NCBI GenBank assembly: GCA_027717925.1
Contig: JALLON010000021.1
Coordinates: forward strand, 1-19,593
Length of the DNA stretch: 19,593 bases
Reading direction: 5' to 3'
DNA from: Acidobacteria bacterium AH-259-G07
GTDB taxonomy: Bacteria; Acidobacteriota; UBA6911; RPQK01; JADFOI01
Part shown: piece by piece, positions 7,083 to 13,827 of the stretch
Position numbering within the stretch: position 1 is the first letter of the stretch
Layout of the letters: every line of letters begins with the position of its first letter
The notes under the pieces: model-generated
Told to the model about the DNA's origin: nothing
The model's database searches: none
What the model saw: only the letters and a program-made list of their open reading frames with translations
Translations under genes and position numbers: made by a program

Positions 7083-7880
7083 CTATCTTTGCCCTTCTGT
7101 TTTCATCTCACCGATCCAGTCAGCCGCGACAGAGTCCAGATCGACACCCTCGGCAGTCGAGATCAGAGTAAACAGCGTTCTCTCCGAACTCCAGGTGATC
7201 AGATTGAAGTGGTGACTGGCAAGCTTGGTGCAAATCTGATTTTGAATGAACTCCTGCCGCGTCTCTCGATTGCCAAAATCGAGAGAGTGCGTCTTGGATT
7301 GCTCAAAGACACAGTAAGTCTCTCCGGCCGCATTGGTATAAAAGATCTGAATCACAGGCTGACCATGGAGCTTGTGAAAATAGATTCCTTTTCGGGTCCA
7401 AGAATTCACAGCTGATAGGGCATAAACCGGAAAGTCCAGGTTCAATGCCTGAATCTCTTGGGGTGAGATTTGTGAAGAAAGCACATCGCTAGCTTGTGCT
7501 GCGAGAAGGTACAAACCAAAATAAGGCTCAACGTCCGTGATTTGGTTAGCGGAGAATGGCCAAAAGAGCGCGCCCAAAATGATCAAGAATAGAGAAGCGG
7601 CCACCGGTATCCAGCGCGGGAAAACGGAAGAAAAAAACGGGGCAGATGCTTGACTGCTCTGCCGCAGCCGAGAGCGGATCAGATTCCATTGATTGAGGAC
7701 TTCCGGAACTGCCTTGATCTCAGACAGAGAGTTTCTGGCACTTTCCAGAGTTGACAGCTCCTTCGTGCAGTCCGGGCACAGACGCAAATGTTCTGCGATC
7801 TGTCTGCCATTCTCTGCACTCAGTTCGCTGTCCAAATAGGCGGAAAGATCCACTCTAATCGATTGACAGTTTTGATTCAT
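7083..7880 (-). CDS. Membrane-anchored anti-sigma factor with zinc finger (zf-HC2)
   Basis: A 265-residue single-pass protein. The N-terminal cytoplasmic domain has the zinc-associated anti-sigma motif: C5 (NCQSIRVDLSAYLDSEL) and H31-x3-C35-x2-C38 (HLRLCPDC), which normally clamps a cognate ECF sigma. One membrane helix follows (~90-108, WIPVAASLFLIILGALF), then a ~155-residue periplasmic domain of unknown fold. The periplasmic part carries two cysteines (YCVFEQ and QICTKL) that could sense thiols or metals (inference). Its ATG lies one base after the sigma stop (TGAAATGAGATG context), so the two are translationally coupled. The partner operons suggest it senses envelope metal or thiol stress. 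Confidence 0.85.
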   Translation of the reverse strand: MNQNCQSIRVDLSAYLDSELSAENGRQIAEHLRLCPDCTKELSTLESARNSLSEIKAVPEVLNQWNLIRSRLRQSSQASAPFFSSVFPRWIPVAASLFLIILGALFWPFSANQITDVEPYFGLYLLAAQASDVLSSQISPQEIQALNLDFPVYALSAVNSWTRKGIYFHKLHGQPVIQIFYTNAAGETYCVFEQSKTHSLDFGNRETRQEFIQNQICTKLASHHFNLITWSSERTLFTLISTAEGVDLDSVAADWIGEMKTEGQR

Positions 7881-7881
7881 C

Positions 7882-8424
7882 TCATTTCATGGCGGAATAG
7901 TTTTTCAACTTATCCGCCAGCTCCTTTCGAGCCTGATTGAGCCGCGAAGCCACGGTCCCTTCTGGAATCTCCAGAATCCGACTGATCTCTGCATAGCTGA
8001 GCTCCTCCAGATCTTTCAAAACCAGGACGCCCCTCAGTTTTGGATTTAAGCTTCGCAATGCGTTCCACACGGCTGAATGCCTTTCCTCACTCAATATCCG
8101 TTCTCCAGGATCGTCATTAGCTGCCCGCTCTGCAAGGGACTCCAGCGAGACCGTTTCTCGAGTAGTTTTGAGCTGGTCCAGGCAGTAATTTGTAGCCACC
8201 CTGTAGAGCCACGTTGAAAACTTGGCATTGCCCCTGTAAGAACGTATCTTTTCAAAGACGCGAATAAAGATCTCCTGAGTCCAATCCGCGGCTTGGGCCG
8301 AATTCCCAGCCATTCGATAGCAAATTCTGAAAACGAGGTCTCTGTATTGACGATATATGGGCTCAAGCGCATCAATATCTCCCTTGCGGCATCGCTCGAT
8401 GGCCTCACCGACCTGAAGGTCCAC
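7882..8424 (-). CDS. ECF-family RNA polymerase sigma factor
   Basis: A 180-residue sigma factor with region 2 (~25-90: LVFRICYRMAGNS, TQEIFIRVFEKI, FSTWLYRVATNYCLD) and region 4 (~120-172: LNPKLRGVLVLKDLEELSYA, IPEGTVASRLNQARKEL), joined by a short acidic linker (NDDPGERILSEE). It recruits RNA polymerase to specific promoters. The GTG start at 8424 fits the usual N-terminus (AIERCRKGDIDALEPIY); a weak AGAAGG lies about 11 bases upstream. Its own promoter carries the same bipartite motif as two metal-operon promoters, so autoregulation is very likely. It is divergent from the OMP1 operon and coupled to its anti-sigma. Confidence 0.92.
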   Translation of the reverse strand: MDLQVGEAIERCRKGDIDALEPIYRQYRDLVFRICYRMAGNSAQAADWTQEIFIRVFEKIRSYRGNAKFSTWLYRVATNYCLDQLKTTRETVSLESLAERAANDDPGERILSEERHSAVWNALRSLNPKLRGVLVLKDLEELSYAEISRILEIPEGTVASRLNQARKELADKLKNYSAMK

Positions 8425-8447
8425 GTATTTTTCTGCCTTCTAAAGAG

Positions 8448-8475
8448 TAAGACGATTCAACAGACCGAAAACTTC
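8448..8475 (-). promoter_or_regulatory. ECF-type promoter of the sigma/anti-sigma operon
   Basis: Reading toward the sigma gene: GAAG (8472-8475), 17 bases, CGTCTTA (8448-8454). The same pattern with the same spacing occurs before OMP1 and before the secreted HMA gene. The predicted transcript start lies about 15-20 bases before GTG 8424. A GAA-type -35 with a CGTC-type -10 is the general shape of ECF promoters. Confidence 0.75.
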
Positions 8476-8596
8476 TGTATTTTTACAAATTTCCTTCCAG
8501 GATTGCAGCCCCCTACACTTTGCCATCTTTTGTCTGTGCACGAAAGACGGTCTCTGGCCGAGCCCGCCGACTTTTTCTGATTGTTTAATTTTCTGC

Positions 8597-8624
8597 GAAG
8601 TTTTTCCTAGTCGCGTTCGTCTTA
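8597..8624 (+). promoter_or_regulatory. ECF-type promoter of the OMP1 operon
   Basis: GAAG (8597-8600), 17 bases, CGTCTTA (8618-8624), about 45 bases before ATG 8671. The flanks also match the sigma site (GAAGTTTT after the -35). It shares the 8425-8670 divergent region with the sigma promoter; no gene lies in this interval. Confidence 0.75.
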
Positions 8625-8670
8625 AGGGTGTGAGAGAAGATGTGACACAACAAAGGGAAATAAAAACGAC

Positions 8671-9609
8671 ATGAACAAATACATTGCGTTGGTGTTTTTC
8701 TCCGTAGGGTCTTTCGGCCCGTCTCAGTCAATCTGGGCTCAGGGTCCACCCATTAACACCGACACCGCCTTTGTGAATGGCCTACAAGGAGCCGCCGTGC
8801 GCAGCTTTTTGTTTACGATCAATCGCTCAGGTCTTCTCAGCGGCGGAGAGAGCAGCCCGGACCCGTTGGACAGGGATGTGTCCATTTTTGGGATACCGAT
8901 CGTGTTTCCCTACGAGGTTGTGCCCAACAAGTTAGTGATGGCTGCGGGTGTGCCTGTCCTGCATAAAGAGATGCGTCTGACCCGGGATGGTAAGGAGCGC
9001 ACGCTGTCAAGCAGGGGACTGGGGGACTTTTTCATAGCCGCGAAGTACCTGGCCTTACAGAGAGACGCCAAAGACTGGACAACGCGAATTGCAATAAAGG
9101 GCAGAGTGAAGTTCCCCACCGGAAAAGATGATGAAATAGATGAGCAGGGACAACGCCTGCCACCACCACTGCAGTTGGGATCAGGGTCAGTTGATTATTC
9201 TCTGGGAGCTGCTTTCACGCACGTGCGGCGGCGCGTAGGATTCAACGCAGATGTAACTTATAACTTTAAGACCGAAGCCAACACATTCGCTTTTGGTGAT
9301 TCTTTGCAATACAACCTCTCTATCGGATACCGATTGCTGCCGGTTGTCTACGATCTGTACCCGGCTAGAAATCACCTCAACGCGTATTTGGAGCTAAACG
9401 GGGAGTACTCAGCCGGAAGCCGCGCTGATGGTCTTCCTGTGGCAGATTCGGGGGGGCACGTGATTTACCTCTCCCCTGGTATCCAACTCATCCCGGGAAA
9501 TTTCCTTGTGGAGGCGTCCCTCAAGTTGCCCGTTGGGCAGAACCTGAATGGGACGCAGTTGAAGTTCCAGCCGGGATTCACGGTGGGAGGTCGTTGGCTC
9601 ATACGCTGA
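8671..9609 (+). CDS. Outer-membrane beta-barrel, transporter-like (paralogue 1)
   Basis: A 312-residue protein with a signal peptide (1-~24, ending SIWAQ) and alternating amphipathic strands ending in a C-terminal beta signal (VGGRWLIR). It resembles the 'MetA-pathway/transporter' beta-barrel family of predicted outer-membrane proteins. Repeated landmarks shared with the gene at 15483 include INTDTAF/FFTDTAL, SGLGD, VKFPTGKDD/VKLPTGNDN, PPLQLGSGSVD, GYRLLP and LNGTQL. It probably forms a channel for the substrate handled by the downstream periplasmic proteins (inference). The ribosome site is weak (AAAGGGA). It is the first gene after an ECF-type promoter and leads a run of metal-binding genes. 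Confidence 0.75.
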   Translation: MNKYIALVFFSVGSFGPSQSIWAQGPPINTDTAFVNGLQGAAVRSFLFTINRSGLLSGGESSPDPLDRDVSIFGIPIVFPYEVVPNKLVMAAGVPVLHKEMRLTRDGKERTLSSRGLGDFFIAAKYLALQRDAKDWTTRIAIKGRVKFPTGKDDEIDEQGQRLPPPLQLGSGSVDYSLGAAFTHVRRRVGFNADVTYNFKTEANTFAFGDSLQYNLSIGYRLLPVVYDLYPARNHLNAYLELNGEYSAGSRADGLPVADSGGHVIYLSPGIQLIPGNFLVEASLKLPVGQNLNGTQLKFQPGFTVGGRWLIR

Positions 9610-9673
9610 ACTGAGAATAGCGCTGGTATGGTATGTCATCGAGAGAATCTAATTAATTGAGAAGGAGGAAGAT

Positions 9674-10189
9674 ATGAGAAAGATTTTTCTTGCTTTAGTT
9701 CTTATGATCTTGGCCGCGCCTTTTGGCGCTGCCCAAGTCAAAAAAGTGACCATTGAAGTCGATGGGCTCACCTGTCCCTTCTGTGCCTATGGCTTGGAGA
9801 AAAGACTGAGCAAAATTGAGGGCGTCCGGGAGGTAAAGATCTTTGTTGACCAAGGCAAAGCAGAGCTTGAGGCAAGGCAAGAAGGGCTGGTAGATCTTCA
9901 GGAGGTCGAACCGGCCGTGAGAAAGGCTGGCTTCACTCCACGGATCATCCGGGTGGAAGCAACCGGTCAGGTGGTCGATTGGAATGGAGAGCCTGCACTA
10001 TTGGTTGCGCAAGGTCAGGTTCGATTCGTGCTCGACAATGCTGAGCTAATAGGAAAGCTCCAGGAACTTCTTGCTGAGAAAGGCACGCAGTCCAAGGTAA
10101 CTTTGACGGGTAGGCTAAAAGAGATTGTGCCAGAGGGCCATCATGGCCATCCACTAACACTTTGGCTCGAGAGATATGAGATCTCGTGA
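9674..10189 (+). CDS. Secreted HMA metal-binding protein with C-terminal OB-like domain (1)
   Basis: A 171-residue protein with a signal peptide (1-20, ending FGAAQ). An HMA/MerP-like ferredoxin-fold domain (~22-90) carries the metal motif GLTCPFCAYGLEKRL with C34 and C37. A second domain (~92-170) is strand-rich (VEATGQVVDWNGEPALLVA, SKVTLTGRLKEIV, LTLWLERYE) and looks OB-like, with a HHGH cluster at 156-159 that could add metal ligands. It probably binds a soft metal in the periplasm and passes it to the MerT-like permease encoded next. The usual MerP motif is GMTCxxC; here Phe precedes the second Cys. ATG 9674 has AGGAGGAAG upstream. Confidence 0.8.
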   Translation: MRKIFLALVLMILAAPFGAAQVKKVTIEVDGLTCPFCAYGLEKRLSKIEGVREVKIFVDQGKAELEARQEGLVDLQEVEPAVRKAGFTPRIIRVEATGQVVDWNGEPALLVAQGQVRFVLDNAELIGKLQELLAEKGTQSKVTLTGRLKEIVPEGHHGHPLTLWLERYEIS

Positions 10190-10209
10190 CAATTCTAGTT
10201 GGCATACGT

Positions 10210-10247
10210 TTGGTCCTCTAGATCCTACACCAAGGGATGGGGACCAA
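10210..10247 (+). promoter_or_regulatory. Leader hairpin before the MerT-like gene
   Basis: TTGGTCC (10210-10216) pairs perfectly with GGACCAA (10241-10247), with an inner ATCC/GGAT pairing and a short apical loop. The hairpin ends three bases before the AAGGAGG ribosome site. No U-tract follows, so a terminator is unlikely; translation control or RNA processing between operon genes is possible. Confidence 0.35.
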
Positions 10248-10260
10248 TAAGGAGGTAAGG

Positions 10261-10668
10261 ATGAAAAACGCTCTTGCGAGCAGCTCCTGCTGCACGAACA
10301 AAAATGAAAACATTCAGACAGGTAAATTGAAAGGAAAATCTCACTGGGCTCCGGTAGGTGCCGTCATAGGCGCGTTTGGTGCCTCGGTGTGTTGCATTTT
10401 ACCGGTAGCCGTGGGGTTCCTCGGGTTCGGTTCGGCGGCCCTGGGGGTGCAGCTGGCGCCTCTGCGCCCCTACTTCCTGGGGTCGACCGTCCTTCTGCTG
10501 GGGATCAGCTTTTACCTGGCTTACAGACCTAGGAAGGTGGAATGTGCCCCAGCACACAGTTGTTCGATGCCCGAGAACCGGCGCCAGCAGCGCGTTGCAA
10601 TATGGATTGCTGCCATCATGGTGCTCGTGCTATCTACCTTCCCGTACTACGGTTGGATGATCCTTTGA
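10261..10668 (+). CDS. MerT-like inner-membrane metal transport protein
   Basis: A 135-residue membrane protein. The first helix (~30-60) holds the vicinal Cys pair of mercuric transporters (GASVCCILPVAVG, C44-C45); a second helix spans ~68-88 and a third ~112-130. A loop Cys pair (C95 and C101, VECAPAHSCSM) matches the MerT cytosolic relay pair. A further Cys pair lies near the N-terminus (SSSCCTNK, 10-11). MerT accepts Hg(II) from periplasmic MerP and carries it inward; specificity for mercury here is not shown, and no merA accompanies it. ATG 10261 has a perfect GGAGG site; the upstream GTG/ATG options would overlap the leader hairpin. Confidence 0.75.
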   Translation: MKNALASSSCCTNKNENIQTGKLKGKSHWAPVGAVIGAFGASVCCILPVAVGFLGFGSAALGVQLAPLRPYFLGSTVLLLGISFYLAYRPRKVECAPAHSCSMPENRRQQRVAIWIAAIMVLVLSTFPYYGWMIL

Positions 10669-10696
10669 AACAAGATAAGGAGAGGAAATATTAACT

Positions 10697-10972
10697 ATGA
10701 AACGGTCAAGTTGGGTTAGCCTCATATTGTCTTTGCCCTGGTGATGACTCCTGCCGGTATTGCTCTCGTTTATTTCGGTGGGCAGTGCCGCGGCGGCCCG
10801 GGTGGTCGTCGGAGAGCTGGCGCTAGCCCTGTTTATAACCTCCGTGGTTTTTCTTGCTTACGCTCACTGGCGGGTCTGGGTGCGCAAGCAAGGTCATCGT
10901 AACGCTCGAGTCGTCCTCGTCGTTAACACGTTCCTGGTGGCCTTGCTGTGGTTGTGGAGACTGCCCTTTTGA
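10697..10972 (+). pseudogene. Small inner-membrane protein interrupted by two tandem in-frame TGA codons
   Basis: ATG 10697, with AAGGAGAGG upstream, opens MKRSSWVSLILSLPW and meets TGA TGA at 10742-10747. The same frame then continues for 75 codons (LLPVLLSFISVGSAAAARVV, GELALALFITSVVFLAYAHW, LVVNTFLVALLWLWRLPF) to the stop at 10970-10972. Together they make a ~91-residue protein with about three membrane helices. TGG TGA TGA could derive from Trp codons by two G-to-A changes. An internal TTG (10760) could start a shortened product, but without a ribosome site. Its place between the MerT-like and NHL genes suggests an accessory metal-transport protein; I recognise no family. Confidence 0.5.
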
Positions 10973-11106
10973 GCTGAACGGGAGCTGAGCGGCGGTTGCC
11001 GGTGGCGTCAACATCTGACCTGACTGGAGTAGACATCCAGCGGTTCAAGAGCAAAACTGAACCGTGGGTCAGCCACACGCTGGTGAGATTGGAGGTGTGT
11101 TGAGCA

Positions 11107-12081
11107 ATGAGATACAAATCGCGCTATCTGGTTAGTACCGTAGTTTTGATTGTCCTTATCGGGTTAGTTGGCTGGGGACTTTGGTTTCCAGCTGCGAAGG
11201 AATCCGGCTACCAATTCACCCGAGCCTGGGGTGTGCCCGGAGATGGTCCCGGCGAGTTCCACGATCCGATTGGGATTGCCATTGCCGGGAACGAAGTTTT
11301 CGTGAGCGACGCTGGCAATAACCGGATTCAGGTATTTGACCGAAGCGGGCAGTTTTTGCGGCAGTTCGGAAAAGAAGGAGGCGGCCCTGGTGAGCTGAGT
11401 CGACCGATGCACCTGGACATTCAGGGCAAGAAACTGTATGTAGCGGAATATCTAAATGACCGCATCCAAATCTTCTCTTTGGAAGGAGAATCCTTGGGAA
11501 TTGTCGGTTCCTCCGGCTCCGGTCCGGGGCAATTCGATGCCCCAGGTGGGGTCACTGTGAATGCGGACGGGCGCCTGTACGTGGCGGATTTTTACAACTA
11601 CCGCGTCCAATTCCTGGGTCCAAATGGGGAGTTCCTCCGGCAATATGGGATGACAGGTGAAAAAAGTATCCGGGCAGAGTTCTTCAACTACCCCACTGAT
11701 GTGGCTCTTCTTCCCAATGGAGATATGGTGGTGGCGGATGCCTACAACGACCGGATCCAGGTTTTCAGCTCAGATGGGACCTTCCTGCGCAAATGGGGTG
11801 GTCCGTTGGCCATAAATATCCCTGGCAGCGCCCACGGCTGGTTCAGCGTGGCCACGGCGGTTGCCGTCAGCCCAGACGGAAACATATTTGTGGCAGACTT
11901 TTACAACCATCGCATTCAGAAGTTCACACCCGAGGGAGAGTTTTTGGTGGCCTTTGGTTCCCAGGGTACCGGTCCTGGTCAGTTTGAGCGACCGACAGAT
12001 ATGACGTTCGATGAAGAAGGCAACGTTTATGTCGTAGATTTTGGCAACAATCGGATTCAGAAGTTTGCGCCCATCCAATAA
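11107..12081 (+). CDS. Six-bladed NHL-repeat beta-propeller, membrane-anchored (1)
   Basis: A 324-residue protein with an N-terminal membrane anchor (~7-27, VSTVVLIVLIGLVGWGLW) and six NHL repeats filling the rest. Each blade has the pattern F/L-x-x-P...VxxD..N.RIQ.F: VSDAGNNRIQVF, VAEYLNDRIQIF, VADFYNYRVQFL, VADAYNDRIQVF, VADFYNHRIQKF and VVDFGNNRIQKF. NHL propellers are binding platforms or, in some families, lyases; no catalytic residues are evident here. Facing the periplasm next to metal carriers, it may be a scaffold or sensor (inference). GGAGG lies 11 bases before ATG 11107. Two paralogues lie at 14397 and 17030. Confidence 0.85.
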   Translation: MRYKSRYLVSTVVLIVLIGLVGWGLWFPAAKESGYQFTRAWGVPGDGPGEFHDPIGIAIAGNEVFVSDAGNNRIQVFDRSGQFLRQFGKEGGGPGELSRPMHLDIQGKKLYVAEYLNDRIQIFSLEGESLGIVGSSGSGPGQFDAPGGVTVNADGRLYVADFYNYRVQFLGPNGEFLRQYGMTGEKSIRAEFFNYPTDVALLPNGDMVVADAYNDRIQVFSSDGTFLRKWGGPLAINIPGSAHGWFSVATAVAVSPDGNIFVADFYNHRIQKFTPEGEFLVAFGSQGTGPGQFERPTDMTFDEEGNVYVVDFGNNRIQKFAPIQ

Positions 12082-12171
12082 CTGGTTGACTGCTGATGGA
12101 GGTGATCTACAAGTAAGTGCACTCATGGGGTTAATCCCATCTGCGTTGGATTTGGCGGGAAGATGCTGATT

Positions 12172-12183
12172 CGAGAATTCTCG
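12172..12183. promoter_or_regulatory. Perfect 12-bp palindrome upstream of the double-motif HMA gene
   Basis: CGAGAATTCTCG is an exact inverted repeat about 45 bases before ATG 12228. A second inverted repeat (ATGGG and CCCAT around GTTAAT, 12125-12140) lies just upstream. Either could be an operator or a small hairpin; no regulator gene for them is evident in the window. Confidence 0.3.
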
Positions 12184-12227
12184 CACTTGCTGTCTCTCCC
12201 CCAATATAAACGAGGTAAGTAAGCATT

Positions 12228-12488
12228 ATGAATAAACTACAAATACAGATCGGCGGTCTGTCTTGTTCCTTTTGCGCAGAGGGTGTCCGAATGAGTTTTA
12301 AGCGAATGGATGGCTGCGAAGGGTGCGTCAACACTATTCGCAGTGCACTGAAGCACAAAATTGGGGATGTAGAGATTGAAGCTAATCTAGAAAAGCATTT
12401 GCTAAAGATTGCTTTTTATAAAGAAGCAGTCACGCAGTCGGGAGTCGAGAAAGCCTTAGCAGAGATCGGCTTTAAGCCGGAACATTGA
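12228..12488 (+). CDS. Small cytoplasmic HMA metal-binding protein with two Cys pairs
   Basis: An 86-residue protein without a signal peptide. It begins like an HMA domain (IQIGGLSCSFCAEGV, C13/C16), but after ~20 residues a second HMA start appears (KRMDGCEGCVNTIRSALK, C30/C33), which then runs through the rest of a normal HMA fold (VEIEANLEKHLLKIAF, VEKALAEIGFKPEH). So it is either a full HMA domain with a partial one fused in front, or one fold with an extra metal pair. It may bind metal delivered inward by the MerT-like protein. A GAGGTAAG site lies upstream of ATG 12228. It lies between NHL1 and the second ECF-type promoter. Confidence 0.7.
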   Translation: MNKLQIQIGGLSCSFCAEGVRMSFKRMDGCEGCVNTIRSALKHKIGDVEIEANLEKHLLKIAFYKEAVTQSGVEKALAEIGFKPEH

Positions 12489-12521
12489 GCCAGTCCCTCC
12501 TGAAAAAATCCCACTTTTACT

Positions 12522-12549
12522 GAAGAATTACAGACCCTGAATCGTCTTA
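12522..12549 (+). promoter_or_regulatory. ECF-type promoter of the second metal operon
   Basis: GAAG (12522-12525), 17 bases, CGTCTTA (12543-12549), about 75 bases before ATG 12626. It is identical in both elements and spacing to the sites before the sigma gene and OMP1; the bases flanking the -10 (GAAT before it) match the sigma site as well. Confidence 0.75.
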
Positions 12550-12625
12550 TAGGGTGAAATGACAAACTGAAGCTGAGATCGTTAGAGCTGAAAATCTTAG
12601 TTCAAACAAATAAAGGAGAACACAA

Positions 12626-12976
12626 ATGAAATTTAATCTTGCGAAAGCGATGGTGGCCTTGGCCGTGATTTTACTGGTTACGGGATCCGGCTTGGCCGAA
12701 ACGAAATACGTAATTGGAGTGGACGGACTGAGCTGTCCTTTCTGCGCCTACGGGCTGGAAAAGAGACTCAAAAAGGTGGAAAACGTCGAGTCCATCTCGA
12801 TTGACATGGATAAAGGGCAAGCTGTTGTAATCGCCAAACCCGGTGCCACGATAAAAGAGGAGGACTTGCGCAAGGCTGTCAAAAAAGCGGGCTTTAGTGT
12901 TTCCGCTTTGGAAAAGGTCGAATCGGAAGCGAAGAGCAAGAATTTACAGCTGAGGAGTGACCGAGGTCAGTCGTGA
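12626..12976 (+). CDS. Secreted HMA metal-binding protein, single domain
   Basis: A 116-residue protein with a signal peptide (1-24, ending SGLAE) and one HMA domain (~26-94) with GLSCPFCAYGLEKRL (C37, C40), nearly identical around the metal site to the protein at 9674. It lacks the second domain of its two larger relatives and ends in a short charged tail (EKVESEAKSKNLQL). It is a MerP-like periplasmic metal carrier. ATG 12626 has AAAGGAG eight bases upstream. The last four bases overlap the start of the next gene (GTGA), so the barrel protein is translationally coupled. First gene after the ECF-type promoter. Confidence 0.82.
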   Translation: MKFNLAKAMVALAVILLVTGSGLAETKYVIGVDGLSCPFCAYGLEKRLKKVENVESISIDMDKGQAVVIAKPGATIKEEDLRKAVKKAGFSVSALEKVESEAKSKNLQLRSDRGQS

Positions 12977-13809
12977 AACAGAGCGTTTCCAAGTGGCTCG
13001 TTGGATTGACAATAGTCTTTCCACCCCTGCAAAGCTTTTCGTATGCCCACGAACCCTTGTTCATGATGAGCCATGAAGCGCCAGGGAAGGGCGCCTTTGA
13101 CCTCCACGCGGCTTTCCATCACGAGAGGCACGGCGACGAGACCGAGAGAGAATTTGCAAGCGAGTTCACGCTGGGCTTCACGCGCGATGTTGCTCTCCAG
13201 ATGTCTTTCCCCTACGCCTCCATATCGGAGGACGCTCCGTCAGGGCTTACCTCGAAAAGCAGCTTCAGCGATCCCAGCGCCAGGATCAAATGGAGGTTTT
13301 GGGACAAAGATCTCTTGGGGAAGAAATATGCGGCCGCTTTTGCCTTCCAGTCCACCATCCCCACGGGCAGCGAGACCGGCAGAAAAAAGCCGGTATTTCT
13401 AACCGGGCTTTCTCACGGTCGAGAGGGGCTGCGCTGGTACTATTTTGTGGACACCCGTTATCGCTACGCCGTGGCTGAAGCCGACGGTAGCAGGCCGGGG
13501 GACCAGATCTGGCTCGATGCCGCCTACGGGATCAGGCCGCGGCTGCGAAAGTTGGAGGAGACGGATGTCGTCTTCTTCGTCGAAGTAAACTATCTCCGCG
13601 AGCGGCCTGGCGGCCTGACGGGAGGAGCAAAAAACACCAATTCTGGTGGAGATTTCCTCTTTATCTCGCCGGAAGTGCTGATCTCGCCCAACAACCGTAT
13701 CATGTTCAAAGGTGGTGTCCAGATTCCCATTGCTCAATCGCTCAATGGGAATCAAGAGAAGAGAGGTTTGGCCGTCGTGGTCGAAGTGGAATTCCGCTTT
13801 GGATTTTAA
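12973..13809 (+). CDS. Outer-membrane beta-barrel-like protein with His-rich N-terminus (2)
   Basis: A 278-residue protein with a signal peptide (~1-25, VGLTIVFPPLQSFSYA) followed by a His-rich mature start (HEPLFMMSHEAP, HAAFHHERHGDE). The remainder is a run of amphipathic strands (ASEFTLGFTRDVALQMSFPY, LRWYYFVDTRYRYAV, IMFKGGVQIPIAQSLNGNQ) ending in the aromatic strand VEVEFRFGF, typical of an outer-membrane barrel. The histidines suggest metal binding at the periplasmic side. It differs in sequence from the barrels at 8671 and 15483, though the penultimate strand motif (P.AQ.LNG.Q) is shared. It starts with GTG overlapping the upstream HMA stop; HMA and barrel are thus made together. Confidence 0.72.
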   Translation: MKQSVSKWLVGLTIVFPPLQSFSYAHEPLFMMSHEAPGKGAFDLHAAFHHERHGDETEREFASEFTLGFTRDVALQMSFPYASISEDAPSGLTSKSSFSDPSARIKWRFWDKDLLGKKYAAAFAFQSTIPTGSETGRKKPVFLTGLSHGREGLRWYYFVDTRYRYAVAEADGSRPGDQIWLDAAYGIRPRLRKLEETDVVFFVEVNYLRERPGGLTGGAKNTNSGGDFLFISPEVLISPNNRIMFKGGVQIPIAQSLNGNQEKRGLAVVVEVEFRFGF

Positions 13810-13827
13810 TCTGAGGAGGTGCTGAAA

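Noticed and set aside
10742..10747. Selenocysteine insertion at the tandem TGA codons
   Set aside because: No insertion-element-like hairpin was evident right after the codons and adjacent double selenocysteine is not usual; mutation or error is simpler.
12172..12183. A fourth ECF-type promoter before the gene at 12228 (GAAG followed after 17 bases by CTCGCAC)
   Set aside because: The -10 does not match CGTCTTA beyond chance, although the spacing is the same.
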